A DNA stretch of 64,000 bases from the NCBI GenBank assembly GCA_009912175.1, contig WNDQ01000014.1:1-64000 (forward strand), written 5' to 3'. Made by a program: the position numbers and the translations under genes. The number at the start of each line of letters is the position of its first letter. Positions within the stretch are counted from its first letter, which is position 1. This DNA comes from Paracidovorax wautersii (lineage in GTDB: Bacteria; Pseudomonadota; Gammaproteobacteria; Burkholderiales; Burkholderiaceae_C). The notes under the pieces were generated by a model, which was not told where the DNA came from, searched no databases, and saw nothing but the letters and a program-made list of their open reading frames with translations. Shown piece after piece: positions 1 through 9,100 of the stretch.

Positions 1-250
1 AAGCGTTCTCCTCCTCCAGCCGCGCCACTTCACGTTTGAGCCGTGCATGTTCGGCCAACTCCAAGCGTTGTGCCTGATCGTCCTGGTCGTGCCGCCGCGC
101 CTGGGCGCGCCAACTGTACAGCTGGGCAGGCTGCAACCCCAGATCACGAGCCACCGTGGTTACCCCTTCTGTGGCCGCTCGCAACAGTGCCTGCTGCCTG
201 AACTCCAGGCTGAACTCCTGCCCCTTTCTGCCTGCCTTGCTCTTGGTCAT
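1..250 (-). CDS. IS3-family transposase OrfA, N-terminal part (runs off the window)
   Basis: On the minus strand an ATG at 250 opens a frame of 83 codons that reaches the window edge still open. The product begins MTKSKAGRKGQEF and contains a helix-turn-helix of the IS3 OrfA type (residues about 12-45, with the motif VARDLGLQPAQLYSWR). It ends in a charged leucine-zipper-like stretch (LKREVARLEEENA) that in this family mediates OrfA/OrfAB assembly. A purine-rich GGAGGTGG lies just 5' of the ATG. OrfB with the DDE catalytic domain would lie to the left and cannot be seen. OrfA binds the IS ends during transposition. The family call is firm, while the IS subgroup is not determined. Confidence 0.85.
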   Translation of the reverse strand, partial: MTKSKAGRKGQEFSLEFRQQALLRAATEGVTTVARDLGLQPAQLYSWRAQARRHDQDDQAQRLELAEHARLKREVARLEEENA

Positions 251-314
251 CGTCCACCTCCTATTGCGATAGTTAATCGCTTATAGGGGTGTCCGTGAAA
301 CGGGGGCAAGATCA
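1..314 (-). mobile_element. Right part of an IS3-family insertion sequence (partial)
   Basis: The element runs off the left edge. It contains the start of orfA and, outside it, a probable terminal end. Read on the minus strand, the motif TGATCTTGCCCCCG (301-314) has the TG start and C-rich run common in IS3-family ends. The other end and any target duplication lie outside the window, so the boundary is inferred. The IS stretch and the next gene look less GC-rich than the rest of the window. Confidence 0.6.
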
Positions 315-917
315 GTTGTCTGTCTTGGCTTTTTTGGGATTGCTGACGCCAATTGATAGTGCGTAACTCTTGCTGGCTGGGATTGCTGTCCTCAGGCTGG
401 TTGGACACATATCCAATACATAGGTTTCTACGGTCGTCACGATGGTGTCATTCGATTTTTCACTCCACCGGTAGTCTAGCGAGCCACTTTGAATTTTGAA
501 GTTGGAGTCATTTTTGTAAATGCATTGCTCTTCCTTTCGCTTGTCTATGATTTGGGGTGCTCCATATTTTTCTGTGATCTTTTCTTTGACGTGATCCAAG
601 AGGTACTCGTTATCGAGGTAGATTTTGAAGAACTTCAAAGAATTGGCCGAAAATATAAAGGTCGCTGCCAGTGGTTTGGGGGAAATGTCGGTCGTGATGA
701 ATGCCTTGAGCCTTTCAACGCCTGGGATGGACTCGGAATATTTAGAAGGATTGGGCTCCAATGGAGCGTTCAGATAAACGGAGTCCACAGTTGTGAGCAT
801 TTGCAGCTCTTCTTTGGACATGCCGACTTTGATTGGACCAAATCCGACAGGACCGGCCGCGTTTGCTTGGTAGGCAAACATCAAGGCAATTGCAGCACCC
901 ATGACAGAAATACGCAT
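312..917 (-). CDS. Exported hypothetical protein, possibly 3'-truncated by the IS
   Basis: A 201-residue protein of unknown function. Residues 1-20 form a Sec signal peptide ending ANA/AG, so the product is probably periplasmic. I recognise no domain in the mature part, which has two cysteines about 55 residues apart near its C-terminal half. A strong ribosome-binding site (TTGGAGGG) precedes the ATG at 917. Base composition and codon use are clearly less GC-rich than neighbouring genes, suggesting horizontal acquisition. The TGA stop (312-314) coincides with the first bases of the probable IS3 end, so the original reading frame may have continued further and been cut by the insertion. Confidence 0.6.
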   Translation of the reverse strand: MRISVMGAAIALMFAYQANAAGPVGFGPIKVGMSKEELQMLTTVDSVYLNAPLEPNPSKYSESIPGVERLKAFITTDISPKPLAATFIFSANSLKFFKIYLDNEYLLDHVKEKITEKYGAPQIIDKRKEEQCIYKNDSNFKIQSGSLDYRWSEKSNDTIVTTVETYVLDMCPTSLRTAIPASKSYALSIGVSNPKKAKTDN

Positions 918-1048
918 TCATCCCTCCAAAAAATCTTGATGATAGGCCACAGTCCTCACAAACAGGCGGAAACTGACTGTGCGTCCAGAGAATAGTCATT
1001 TGGTGGTACTGACGGGGTCTATTTCAATCGAAAAATACGTAATAGACG

Positions 1049-3346
1049 TTAACGCCCGGCCACAAACCCCGCGCCGCGCACCTCCAGCACGATGGCGTCG
1101 AGCACCTCGCCGCGCGCCGACACCAACTGGACCTGATGGCGCCCGGGTATGGGCAGCCACGGCAGTTGCGCGCCGCGCCCGAAAGGGCGGCCGTCGAGCA
1201 GCCAGCGCAGGTCGCCGTCGCCCTGGGCCTTGAAGGTCAGGCGCTGGTGGGCCGGGGGAATGTCGGGGTCGAGCGCGATGATGGTGCCGGAGACGGGCGA
1301 GACGATGCGTGCCACGGCTGCGGGCGATGCGGCCGCAGTGGCGGCTTGCGCTGGTTGAGCCTGCGGCAGCGCTGGCGCGAAGCGGGTCTGTTCGGTACCG
1401 GCCAGGAACCATTCGTTGCGCGCGGCTTCCAGCGGGCCGGCGGCTTCGCGGCCGGGTGCCGGGCCGAAGGCGACGCGCTCTTGCACCAGGCCGGCGGGCG
1501 GTGCGGGGGCCAGGCTGGGGCGGCTGCGATGCAGCTCGGCCATCAGGTCGGCCCAGACCGGCGCGGCGCCGCTGGTGCCGCTCACGTCCCACATGGCCTG
1601 GCCTTCGGCGTTGCCGACCCACACCCCCACGGTGTAGTCGCGCGACCAGCCGATCACCCAGTTGTCGCGCATGTCCTTGCTGGTGCCGGTCTTGACGGCG
1701 GTCCAGAAACGCGTGGCCAGCACGCTGTTGGTGCCGAAGGTGCGGGCGCGCGCGTTGGCGTCGCTCAGCATGTCGCCCACGACGAAGGCGGCGCGCGCGT
1801 CGATGGCGGGCGCGCCGGGTGCGGCGGGCACGCCGGGCAGGAAACGCACCTCGCCCGCGCGGCCGCCATTGGCCAGCGTGCGGTAGGCGTTGGTGAGCGC
1901 CAGCAGGCTCACCTCGGCGCTGCCCAGGGCAAGACTGAAGCCGTAGTAGTCGCCGGGCTGCGGCAGGGCCAGGCCCAGCGTGCGCAACTGGCGCGCGAAG
2001 GCGTCGGGCGTGACCATGGCCAGCAGGCGCACCGCCGGCACGTTGAGCGAGGACGCCAGCGCGGTGCGCGCCGAGACCCAGCCCTTGAAGTGGCGGTCGT
2101 AGTTCTGCGGAATATAGAGGCCGCCTTGTGTGGCGATGTGCGTGGGCGCGTCGTCGAGCAGCGAGGCCGCGGTGATGCGCTGTTCGGCCAGCGCCTGCGC
2201 ATACAGAAACGGCTTGAGCGTGGAGCCGGGCTGGCGCAGCGCGGCGGCAGCGTCGACCTCGCGTGCCTGGCTCAGCTCGCCCGACGAGCCGACATAGGCC
2301 AGCACCTCGCCACTGGCGTTGTCCAGCACCACCACCGCGCCGTCGTTGACGTTGCGCCGGCGCAGCTCGCGCAGGTGCTGGCCCAGCGACTGCACGGCGA
2401 TGCGCTGCAGCCGCGCGTCCAGCGTGGTGGCGATGGCGGCCGGCAGCGGTGCGCCGCCCGGATGGGCCTGCGGCCAGGCACGCAAGACCTGGCGTGCCGC
2501 GTGCGGCGCGATGCCGCTGCTGGCGGCGTAGGGACGGCGCAGCAGGGCGGCTTGCGTGAGCAGCTCGACCGTGGCGCAGTCCGCCGCGCTGCCTTCAGCG
2601 GGCCGCCTCTGGGCGCGCAACATCTCGCGCCAGACGCCGCAGGCGCGCTGGGCCACGCGCGCGGGCGCGGCGTTCGGGGCGCGCACCAGGGCGGCGGCGA
2701 TGGCGGCCTCGCGCTCGTCCAGGCCGTGCGGCGCCTTGCCGAACAGCGTTTGTGACAGCGCCGTGATGCCGACCACTTCGCCGCGAAACGGCACGAGGTT
2801 GAGGTAGGCCTCGAGCACCTCGTCCTTGCGCCAGCGCCGATCGAGCACCTGGCTGGAGACGGCCTGCCCGGCCTTGTCGAGCAGCGAGCGCTGGCCCGCG
2901 CGCGGCGCATCCTCGTCGTCGATCAGGCCGACCAGCTGCATGCTGATGGTCGAGGCCCCGCGCGTGCGCTGGTGGAACAGATTGCCCCAGGCCGCGGCCG
3001 AGACCGCCGCCCAGTCGATGCCGCTGTGGTCATAAAAACGCTTGTCCTCACTGAGCACCATGGCCATGCGCAGCGCGGGCGAGACTTCGGCCAGCGTCGT
3101 CCAGGCGCCGCGCCGGACCGTGTCGTCGGTGCGCTGGCGCTGCAGCACCTGGCCGTCGCGCGCGAGCACCAGCGTGTCGGATGGGCGATAGGCGGCGCGC
3201 ACTTCGGCGAAGGTCGGCAGCGCCCAGGCCGCGACCGGGCCGAGTGCGGCCGCCGCCAGGGCCAGCAGGATGGCGCCCTGGCCCGCCCGCTGCCGCACGA
3301 AGGCAGCGGTGGCGTGGGCGGCGGTGGTGGTGGGCATAGACGTCAT
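1049..3346 (-). CDS. pbpC: Penicillin-binding protein 1C (bifunctional peptidoglycan synthase)
   Basis: Class A penicillin-binding protein of the PBP1c type, about 765 residues from the chosen ATG (E. coli PbpC is about 770). In order it has a membrane anchor (about 24-41), a GT51 transglycosylase domain with EDKRFYDHSGID at about 100-111, and a transpeptidase domain with the STLK serine near 373, an SLN-type motif and KTGTSKD near 549. A C-terminal beta domain typical of PBP1c follows. It polymerises and cross-links glycan in the periplasm. Upstream in-frame starts exist at 3373 and 3508; none has a clear Shine-Dalgarno, and 3346 was chosen because it places the anchor near the N-terminus. 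Its usual partner, the alpha-2-macroglobulin gene, lies 2.8 kb away beyond an inserted module. Confidence 0.93.
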   Translation of the reverse strand: MTSMPTTTAAHATAAFVRQRAGQGAILLALAAAALGPVAAWALPTFAEVRAAYRPSDTLVLARDGQVLQRQRTDDTVRRGAWTTLAEVSPALRMAMVLSEDKRFYDHSGIDWAAVSAAAWGNLFHQRTRGASTISMQLVGLIDDEDAPRAGQRSLLDKAGQAVSSQVLDRRWRKDEVLEAYLNLVPFRGEVVGITALSQTLFGKAPHGLDEREAAIAAALVRAPNAAPARVAQRACGVWREMLRAQRRPAEGSAADCATVELLTQAALLRRPYAASSGIAPHAARQVLRAWPQAHPGGAPLPAAIATTLDARLQRIAVQSLGQHLRELRRRNVNDGAVVVLDNASGEVLAYVGSSGELSQAREVDAAAALRQPGSTLKPFLYAQALAEQRITAASLLDDAPTHIATQGGLYIPQNYDRHFKGWVSARTALASSLNVPAVRLLAMVTPDAFARQLRTLGLALPQPGDYYGFSLALGSAEVSLLALTNAYRTLANGGRAGEVRFLPGVPAAPGAPAIDARAAFVVGDMLSDANARARTFGTNSVLATRFWTAVKTGTSKDMRDNWVIGWSRDYTVGVWVGNAEGQAMWDVSGTSGAAPVWADLMAELHRSRPSLAPAPPAGLVQERVAFGPAPGREAAGPLEAARNEWFLAGTEQTRFAPALPQAQPAQAATAAASPAAVARIVSPVSGTIIALDPDIPPAHQRLTFKAQGDGDLRWLLDGRPFGRGAQLPWLPIPGRHQVQLVSARGEVLDAIVLEVRGAGFVAGR

Positions 3347-3462
3347 GGCTGGAGCCGATTGTCCGGCATTCATGCGCCGGGCTGGTGCCCGGTTTGCGGG
3401 GGGTGAAACAGGCTTCAAGCCGGGCCTCTGTGTAAGCAAACGAGCCCAACAGGTGGAATAAA

Positions 3463-3483
3463 TCCTAGGGTTTTCCACTAGGA
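3463..3483. promoter_or_regulatory. Inverted repeat in the pbpC/gntR divergent promoter region
   Basis: TCCTAG (3463-3468) and CTAGGA (3478-3483) form a perfect 6-bp inverted repeat around a 9-base spacer, in the gap between divergent pbpC and the GntR gene. It could be an operator for the GntR protein; this is inference. Confidence 0.35.
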
Positions 3484-3522
3484 ATTGGATTGCGTCGTGC
3501 CCGCACAATTCGGCCGACTAGA

Positions 3523-3532
3523 CATCTAGATG
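3523..3532. promoter_or_regulatory. Palindrome CATCTAGATG just upstream of the GntR start
   Basis: A perfect 10-bp palindrome, with overlapping CTAGA/CCAGATG repeats, sits 5 bp before the ATG at 3538. Position and symmetry fit autoregulation by the downstream GntR/HutC-type protein, not demonstrated by sequence alone. Confidence 0.4.
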
Positions 3533-3537
3533 ACCAG

Positions 3538-4290
3538 ATGACAAAAACCAAACCCAGCCCACCCGCCGTGGTGGCCGAGCCGGGCCAGAGCCGCTATGCG
3601 GCGCTGGCGCAATCGCTGCGTGCACGCGTGGTCAGCGGCGAATGGGCGCCCGGCATGGCGCTGCCGTCCGAACAGCTGCTGGCGCAGCAGCACGGTGTGG
3701 CGCTGGGCACGCTGCGGCAGGCGCTGGCGCTGCTGAGCGAGCAGGGCCTGGTCGAGCGTGTGCATGGCAAGGGCACCTTCGTGCGCGGCACGCTCAGCGG
3801 CGCGTCGCTGCTGCGTTTCTTCCGCTTCGGCCGGGGCACGGGCGAGGTACCGCAGTCGCGCATCCTGCGCCGCCAGCGGCTGGCGCTGCCGGCCGACGTG
3901 GCGCGCGCCATGGGGCTGGCGCCGGGCGAGGGCGGGCTGCGGCTGCAGCGCCTGCGCGACCTGGAAGACCGTCCCTGTCTGCTCGAAGACATCTGGCTGC
4001 CGCTGGCTGCGTTCGAGGCGCTGGCGGACAAGGCCGACGACCCGGCGGGCTGGCCGCCGCTGCTGTACCCGCTGTACGCCGAGCGCTGCGGCGTGCACGT
4101 GAACCGCGCCGTCGACCACATCGCCTTTGGCGTGCTCAGCGCCGGCCAGGCCGAGCTGCTGGCGCTGCCGCCGTCGCACCCCTGCGTCATCGCCACGCGC
4201 TGCGCCTACGACCTGGCCGGCCGCTGCGTCGAATACCGCGAAACGCGCGGCGATGCCTACGCCTTTCAGTACACCGTCAACATCACCTGA
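3538..4290 (+). CDS. GntR-family (HutC subfamily) transcriptional regulator
   Basis: A 250-residue regulator with an N-terminal winged helix (about residues 15-80, motif GTLRQALALLSEQGLVERV, then HGKGTFV) and a C-terminal UTRA-type ligand-binding domain ending in YAFQYTVNI. HutC-type proteins usually repress a neighbouring catabolic operon and release DNA on binding a pathway metabolite. It is followed after 14 bp by a Bug binding protein and an amidohydrolase on the same strand, so it probably controls that module and itself. A TTG-initiated extension from 3490 is possible, but the ATG at 3538 fits the family length and keeps the promoter palindrome non-coding. Confidence 0.88.
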   Translation: MTKTKPSPPAVVAEPGQSRYAALAQSLRARVVSGEWAPGMALPSEQLLAQQHGVALGTLRQALALLSEQGLVERVHGKGTFVRGTLSGASLLRFFRFGRGTGEVPQSRILRRQRLALPADVARAMGLAPGEGGLRLQRLRDLEDRPCLLEDIWLPLAAFEALADKADDPAGWPPLLYPLYAERCGVHVNRAVDHIAFGVLSAGQAELLALPPSHPCVIATRCAYDLAGRCVEYRETRGDAYAFQYTVNIT

Positions 4291-4304
4291 GGAGGACTTC
4301 TGCC

Positions 4305-5303
4305 ATGAACCGCTTTTCCCTGAACCGCCGCGACCTGCTGGCCACGGCCGCCACCGCGGCCGCCGGCCTGGCCATTCCCTGGGCGCACGCCCAGTCGAGC
4401 AGCGTGGGCGACGGCCGGCCCGTGACGCTGGTGGTGACCTACCCGCCGGGCGGCGGGGCCGACATCATGGCGCGCATCATCGCGCCGCGCATGGCCGAGG
4501 CCCTGGGCCAGCCGGTCGTGGTCGAGAACCGTCCGGGCGCCAGCGGCCAGATCGCCGCCGGCTACGTGGCGCGCGCCAAGCCCGACGGCACCACGCTGCT
4601 GGTCGACGCGTCGTCGTTCGCGGTCAACCCGTCGCTCTACGCCACGCTGCCCTACGACAGCAACAAGGCCTTCACGCCGCTGGCCGTGCTGGCGACCTTT
4701 CCCAACGTCATGGTGTGCGCGCCGAGCTTTGCCGCGCAGAACGTGCAGGACGTGATCGCGCAGGCCAAGGCCAAGCCGGGCGAACTGGCGTTTGCCTCGT
4801 CGGGCAATGGCTCGGCCCAGCACCTGGCGGGCGAACTGTTCGAGGAACGCGCCGGCGTGCGCCTGACGCACATTCCCTACCGCGGCGGCGCGCCCGCGCT
4901 CAACGACGTCATGGGCGGGCAGGTGCCGCTGTTCTTCGCCAACGTGGCTTCGGCGCTGGGGCACATCCAGTCGGGCAAGCTGCGGGCGCTGGCCGTGACC
5001 AACACGCAGCGTGCGCGCTCGCTGCCGCAGGTGCCGACCATGGCCGAAGCGGGCGTGGCGCATTACCAGGTGCTGGAGTGGAACCCCGTGCTGGCGCCGG
5101 CCGGCGTCGCCGCCAGCGTGCAGGAGCGCCTGGTGGCCGCGCTGCGGCATGCGTTGGACGGGCAGGACGTGCGCCAGCGCATCCACGGCCTGGGTGGCGA
5201 CGTGCCGGCCGACACCTCGCCCAAGGCCGCAGCCGCCTTCATCGCGCAGCAGCAGACGTTCTGGGGAAAGATCATTCGTGAGCGCAACATCACCGCAGGT
5301 TGA
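4305..5303 (+). CDS. Bug/TctC-family tripartite transporter substrate-binding protein
   Basis: A 332-residue periplasmic binding protein of the Bug (TctC) family, greatly expanded in Burkholderiales. The N-terminus carries a twin-arginine-like signal (RRDLL followed by an Ala-rich core, cleavage near AHAQ). The mature part has the hallmark YPPGGGADIMAR loop, GQPVVVENRPGA and a PYRGGAPA segment. A strong GGAGGA Shine-Dalgarno lies 9 bp before the ATG. Ligands in this family are usually carboxylates such as aromatic or tricarboxylic acids. No TctA/TctB membrane genes are adjacent, so it would have to use a transporter encoded elsewhere or act as a sensor. The partner amidohydrolase suggests the ligand is that enzyme's substrate or a precursor. 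Confidence 0.93.
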   Translation: MNRFSLNRRDLLATAATAAAGLAIPWAHAQSSSVGDGRPVTLVVTYPPGGGADIMARIIAPRMAEALGQPVVVENRPGASGQIAAGYVARAKPDGTTLLVDASSFAVNPSLYATLPYDSNKAFTPLAVLATFPNVMVCAPSFAAQNVQDVIAQAKAKPGELAFASSGNGSAQHLAGELFEERAGVRLTHIPYRGGAPALNDVMGGQVPLFFANVASALGHIQSGKLRALAVTNTQRARSLPQVPTMAEAGVAHYQVLEWNPVLAPAGVAASVQERLVAALRHALDGQDVRQRIHGLGGDVPADTSPKAAAAFIAQQQTFWGKIIRERNITAG

Positions 5304-6096
5304 AGGCGCGGGCGTGGCGTCCGGCTGGGACTGCCACGTCCACGTCTTCGATGCCGCCGCGCCGGTCCAGGCCGGGCACTACCAGCCCGTGGACCGGCCG
5401 CTGCCGCAGATCGAGGCGGCGGCCGCCGCGCAGGGCGTGGGCCATCTGGTGCTGGTGCAGCCCAGCGTGTACGGCACCGACAACCGGGTGCTGGCGCAGG
5501 CCCTGGGCCGCGCGCCGGGCCGCCACCGCGGCGTGGCCGTGGTGGACCCGGCCATCACCGACGCCGACCTGGCCGCGCTGCACGCGGCGGGTGTGCGTGG
5601 TGTGCGTTTCAACCTGGTCTCGCCCGTGGGCTGCGCGCGCGCCGACGTGCCGCTGCAACTGCGCGCCCTGGCGCCGCGCCTGCGTGCGCTGGGCTGGCAC
5701 GTGCAGTGGTATGCCGAGGCCAGCGACCTGGCCGACATCGCCGGCTGGCAGCAGGAGACGGGGCTGACCTTTGTGCTCGACCACCTGGCCGGGCTGCGTG
5801 CCGGCGTGACAGCGCCGGCTGCGCTGCAGGCCCTGGCGCAGCAGGGCGCGTGGATCAAGCTGTCGGGCTGGTACCGGCTGGACGCCGCGTTTCCCTACGA
5901 CGCGCTCGACGTCCACGTCGCGTGGGTTGCCGAACGGTTTGGCGAGCGCATGGTGTGGGGCTCGGACTGGCCGCACACCTCGTTCGCACCGCAAAACATG
6001 CCGGCCTACGCCAGCGTGTGGCAGCCGTTGCCGCGCGTGCTGGGCGCCGAGCGCGCGGCCGCGGTGCTGCGGGCCGGCACGGTGCTCTACGCCTGA
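5278..6096 (+). CDS. Amidohydrolase-family metal-dependent hydrolase (LigI-like)
   Basis: A 272-residue TIM-barrel hydrolase of the amidohydrolase-2 family. The metal-binding signature HVHVFD is near residue 17, VLDHLAG lies mid-protein, and the late WGSDWPHT carries the catalytic Asp. Length and motifs resemble 2-pyrone-4,6-dicarboxylate lactonase (LigI) and related lactonases in aromatic-acid breakdown; the actual substrate is unknown. The GTG start at 5278 is chosen because a GGGGAAAG site precedes it and the Trp-Asp-Cys-His signature is then near the N-terminus. This start overlaps the Bug gene by 26 bp, implying translational coupling. Together with the GntR gene it forms a self-contained catabolic module. 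Confidence 0.85.
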   Translation: MSATSPQVEGAGVASGWDCHVHVFDAAAPVQAGHYQPVDRPLPQIEAAAAAQGVGHLVLVQPSVYGTDNRVLAQALGRAPGRHRGVAVVDPAITDADLAALHAAGVRGVRFNLVSPVGCARADVPLQLRALAPRLRALGWHVQWYAEASDLADIAGWQQETGLTFVLDHLAGLRAGVTAPAALQALAQQGAWIKLSGWYRLDAAFPYDALDVHVAWVAERFGERMVWGSDWPHTSFAPQNMPAYASVWQPLPRVLGAERAAAVLRAGTVLYA

Positions 6097-6118
6097 TGCC
6101 GATGGCTCTGACGGACGC

Positions 6119-6143
6119 GGGCGGCGGCGCCATGCCGCCGTCC
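6119..6143. terminator. GC-rich hairpin between convergent genes
   Basis: The 10-bp arms GGGCGGCGGC and GCCGCCGTCC (one G-T pair) flank a 5-base loop between the ends of the amidohydrolase (6096) and the macroglobulin gene (6153). No T-tract follows, so it may only help Rho-dependent termination. Confidence 0.35.
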
Positions 6144-6152
6144 TGATCGACG

Positions 6153-9100
6153 TTACCGGCCTTGCACGCGGATGCGTGCGTTCGGCCATTCGCCAAACAT
6201 CTCGGGCGCGTACAGCGCCTCGACCCGCGTGGGCGGCAGCGTGAAGTCGCCCACATTGCTCAGGCGCACGGTGTACTCCAGCGTGAAGCGGCCTCGGGGC
6301 ACGAACTGGTAGTAGGCGCGCAGGCCGTCGAAGGCGCGTTCCTGGTAGGCCAGCCACGGCTGGTCCCAGCGGTAACGCGCTGACGTGTCGGCCTCGGACG
6401 ATGCATCGGCGCCCGGCGTGCCGCGCGCGACGGCAATCGCCGAGTCGCGGCCCAGGCCGCTGCCCAAGATGGTTGCGCCGCCCGGAATCGGGTCGTTGAT
6501 CACCACCCAGCTCATGTCGGCCGTGGCGTTGACTTCCAGCCGCACACGCAGCACGTCGCCGCGCCGGTAGGTGCCGGCCGCCAGCGCGGGCTGGGCCTGC
6601 TCGACGGCGGTCACGGTTTTCTTGACGGTGTAGCCGGCGGACACGGGCGTGGTGCGCGGCACGGCCGCGACCGATTGCAGCGTCATCCAGGGCCGGCCGC
6701 TGCCGTCCTGCGTGACGCGCAATTCGGCCGGTGCGGCGGCGGTGGCCGCTGCGGGCCAGGGCAGGGCCATGGTGTTGTTGCGCAGCATGCCGGGCGCCGC
6801 GGGCGCACCGTAGTAGGCCTGGGCGTGCGGCTGTTCGCTGGCGGGGATGGGCTCGACACGGCGCCAATCGACCGAGGCCTGCGCCGCGCCCAACTGCGCG
6901 CGCGTGGTGCCGGCCACGGGCTCGGATTCAAACCGGCGGCTGAAGGCCTGCAGCGCCAGCGAACCCCACAGGTTGGCCGTGGTGGTGTGCCAGGCGCCGC
7001 CCTGCTGGCGCGCGATGAAGCCATTGGCCAGCCGCCCCAGATCGTCGCGCCAGGCCGGGTCGTCCAGCACGGCCAGGATCAGCCGCGCGGTGTTGACGTC
7101 GCCGCCGGCCATCAGCCACCACCAGGCGTCGCTGGCTTCGGTGCTGAAGATCAGGCGCGTGCCCTGGTAGCTCAGGCGCGTGCGCAGCACGTTCTGCGCT
7201 CCTTCCAGCTGCTGCGCACGGTTGGGCACGGTCTGCAGGCGGTGCAGGATGGCGAGCCAGTCGATGACGGCGCTGGTGGGCCATTGCCCCGGGTTGATGG
7301 TGATGCTTTCGAGCTGGCGCGGCGTGGCCTTGCCGTGGCGCGAAAGCGCCTCGATGGCGGCGAGTTTGCGCACGTCGAGGTCGGCGCGCGGGCTCCAGAA
7401 GCGGCGCTGCAGGCGGCCTTCGGCGAAATCGGCCAGCGCGTTTTCCAGGCGCTCGCGCGATTCGGCGGGCATCGCAAAGGCCGGGTTCAGCCGCGCGGCC
7501 TCGTCGCTGGCGGCCAGCAGGTAGGCGCTTAGCGTGTCGCTGCCGCCGTGCGCGTCGCCCGCAGACGGCGGGAAGTAGCTGGCCAGGCCGTCGGCGTCGA
7601 GGTAGGTCGGCAGCGTTTGCATCAGGGCTTGCCACGCGGCCGTGTCCTGCATGCCGATGGCCTTGCTGGCCTGCTGCTCCAGGCAGGCGTAGGGGTAGTT
7701 GGCGAACCAGTCGCGCACGCCTGTCAGGCCCGCGGCCAGCGTCGGCTGCAGCGCGATCTGCACGCCACCCCGGCCGGGCAGGGCGGTGGGTGGCGGTGCC
7801 ACGCTCAGGGCATAAGGCTGCGCGGGGTCGAGCTGAACCAGCGTGGCCTGCTGCACGGCGACCGGCACCGAGGGCAGCACGCGCTGGCTGACCTTGAGCG
7901 CATCACGCGCGCCGCTGCCGGCGGTGTCGCGCGCCTCGATCTCCCACAGGATGGCTTGCGTGCGTGTCTGCGCCAGCGCGGGCGGGGCCTGCACGTCCCA
8001 GCCGATCTCGCGCGATTCGCCGGCCGCCAGTTCGACCGTCTGCGGCGCCAGCGTGAGCAGCGTGGCGCGTGGCGTGACCTCGATCTTCATCGCGCGTTCG
8101 CTGCCATTGCGCAGCGTGAGCTGGGCACGGTAGTGGTCGTCGTCGCGCACCAGCGGCGGCAGGCCGCTGATGATCTGCAGGTCCTGGCCGGTCTGGATGT
8201 CGGTCCAGCCGGTGCCGAACAGGCCCGCGGGGTCGGCACTGCCACCGCTGCTGTCTGGCGCATCGGGCGCTTCGGGCACGTCGGCCACGGCGACGATGCG
8301 GAAACTCGTGAGCGCGTCGTTCAGCGGCACGGTCAGGCGCGCCTGGCCCTGGGCGTCGAGCTGCACGTCGGGCTGCCACAGCAGCAGGGTGTCGAACAGC
8401 TCGCGCGTCTGACCGCGCGCGCCGCCGTCGCCGCCGGCCGGCACCGCCTTGCGGCCGTAGTGGCGCCGGCCAATGATCTCCATTTGCGCCGTGGCCGTCT
8501 GCACGCCCCAGCTGCGGCGCTGGTACATGGCGTCCAGCAATTGCCAGCTGCGGTTGGGCCACAGCTCTAGCAGGGCCTTGTCGACGGCGGCCACGGCCAC
8601 GCGCGCATGGGCCGCGGGCTGGCCGTCGGCACGTTTGACGGTGATGGTGATCTGCGCCGGCTCGCGCACCTGGTAGCGCGGCTTGTCGGCCTGCACCTGC
8701 ACGGCCAGCTGGCGCTGCGCCAGGCCGACGCGGATCTCGGCCACGCCCAGCCGGTAGGCGGGTTTGCTCAGGTCGACCAGCGCGGTCGGGGCGACGTAGT
8801 CCTGGCTGTCGTAGCGGAAGGCGCGCCACCATTCGCGCGGCGACTTGTAACCCCAGGTGAAGAAGGAGTACCACGGCACGTCGATCAGACGCCCGCGCAG
8901 CACGAACGCGCTGACGTAGACGTTGGGGCCCCAGTCCGCGCCCACCTTCAGGCGCACCGTCGGGTCGTTGCCGGCGAGCTGCTCGACGTGGGTTTCCAGA
9001 ATGCCTTCGCGCTCGACCGTGATCAGCGCCGTGGCCTGGCGGAAGGGCATGCGCACCTGGAACACGGCGGTGTCGCCGGGCTGGTAGCTCTTTTGTTCGG

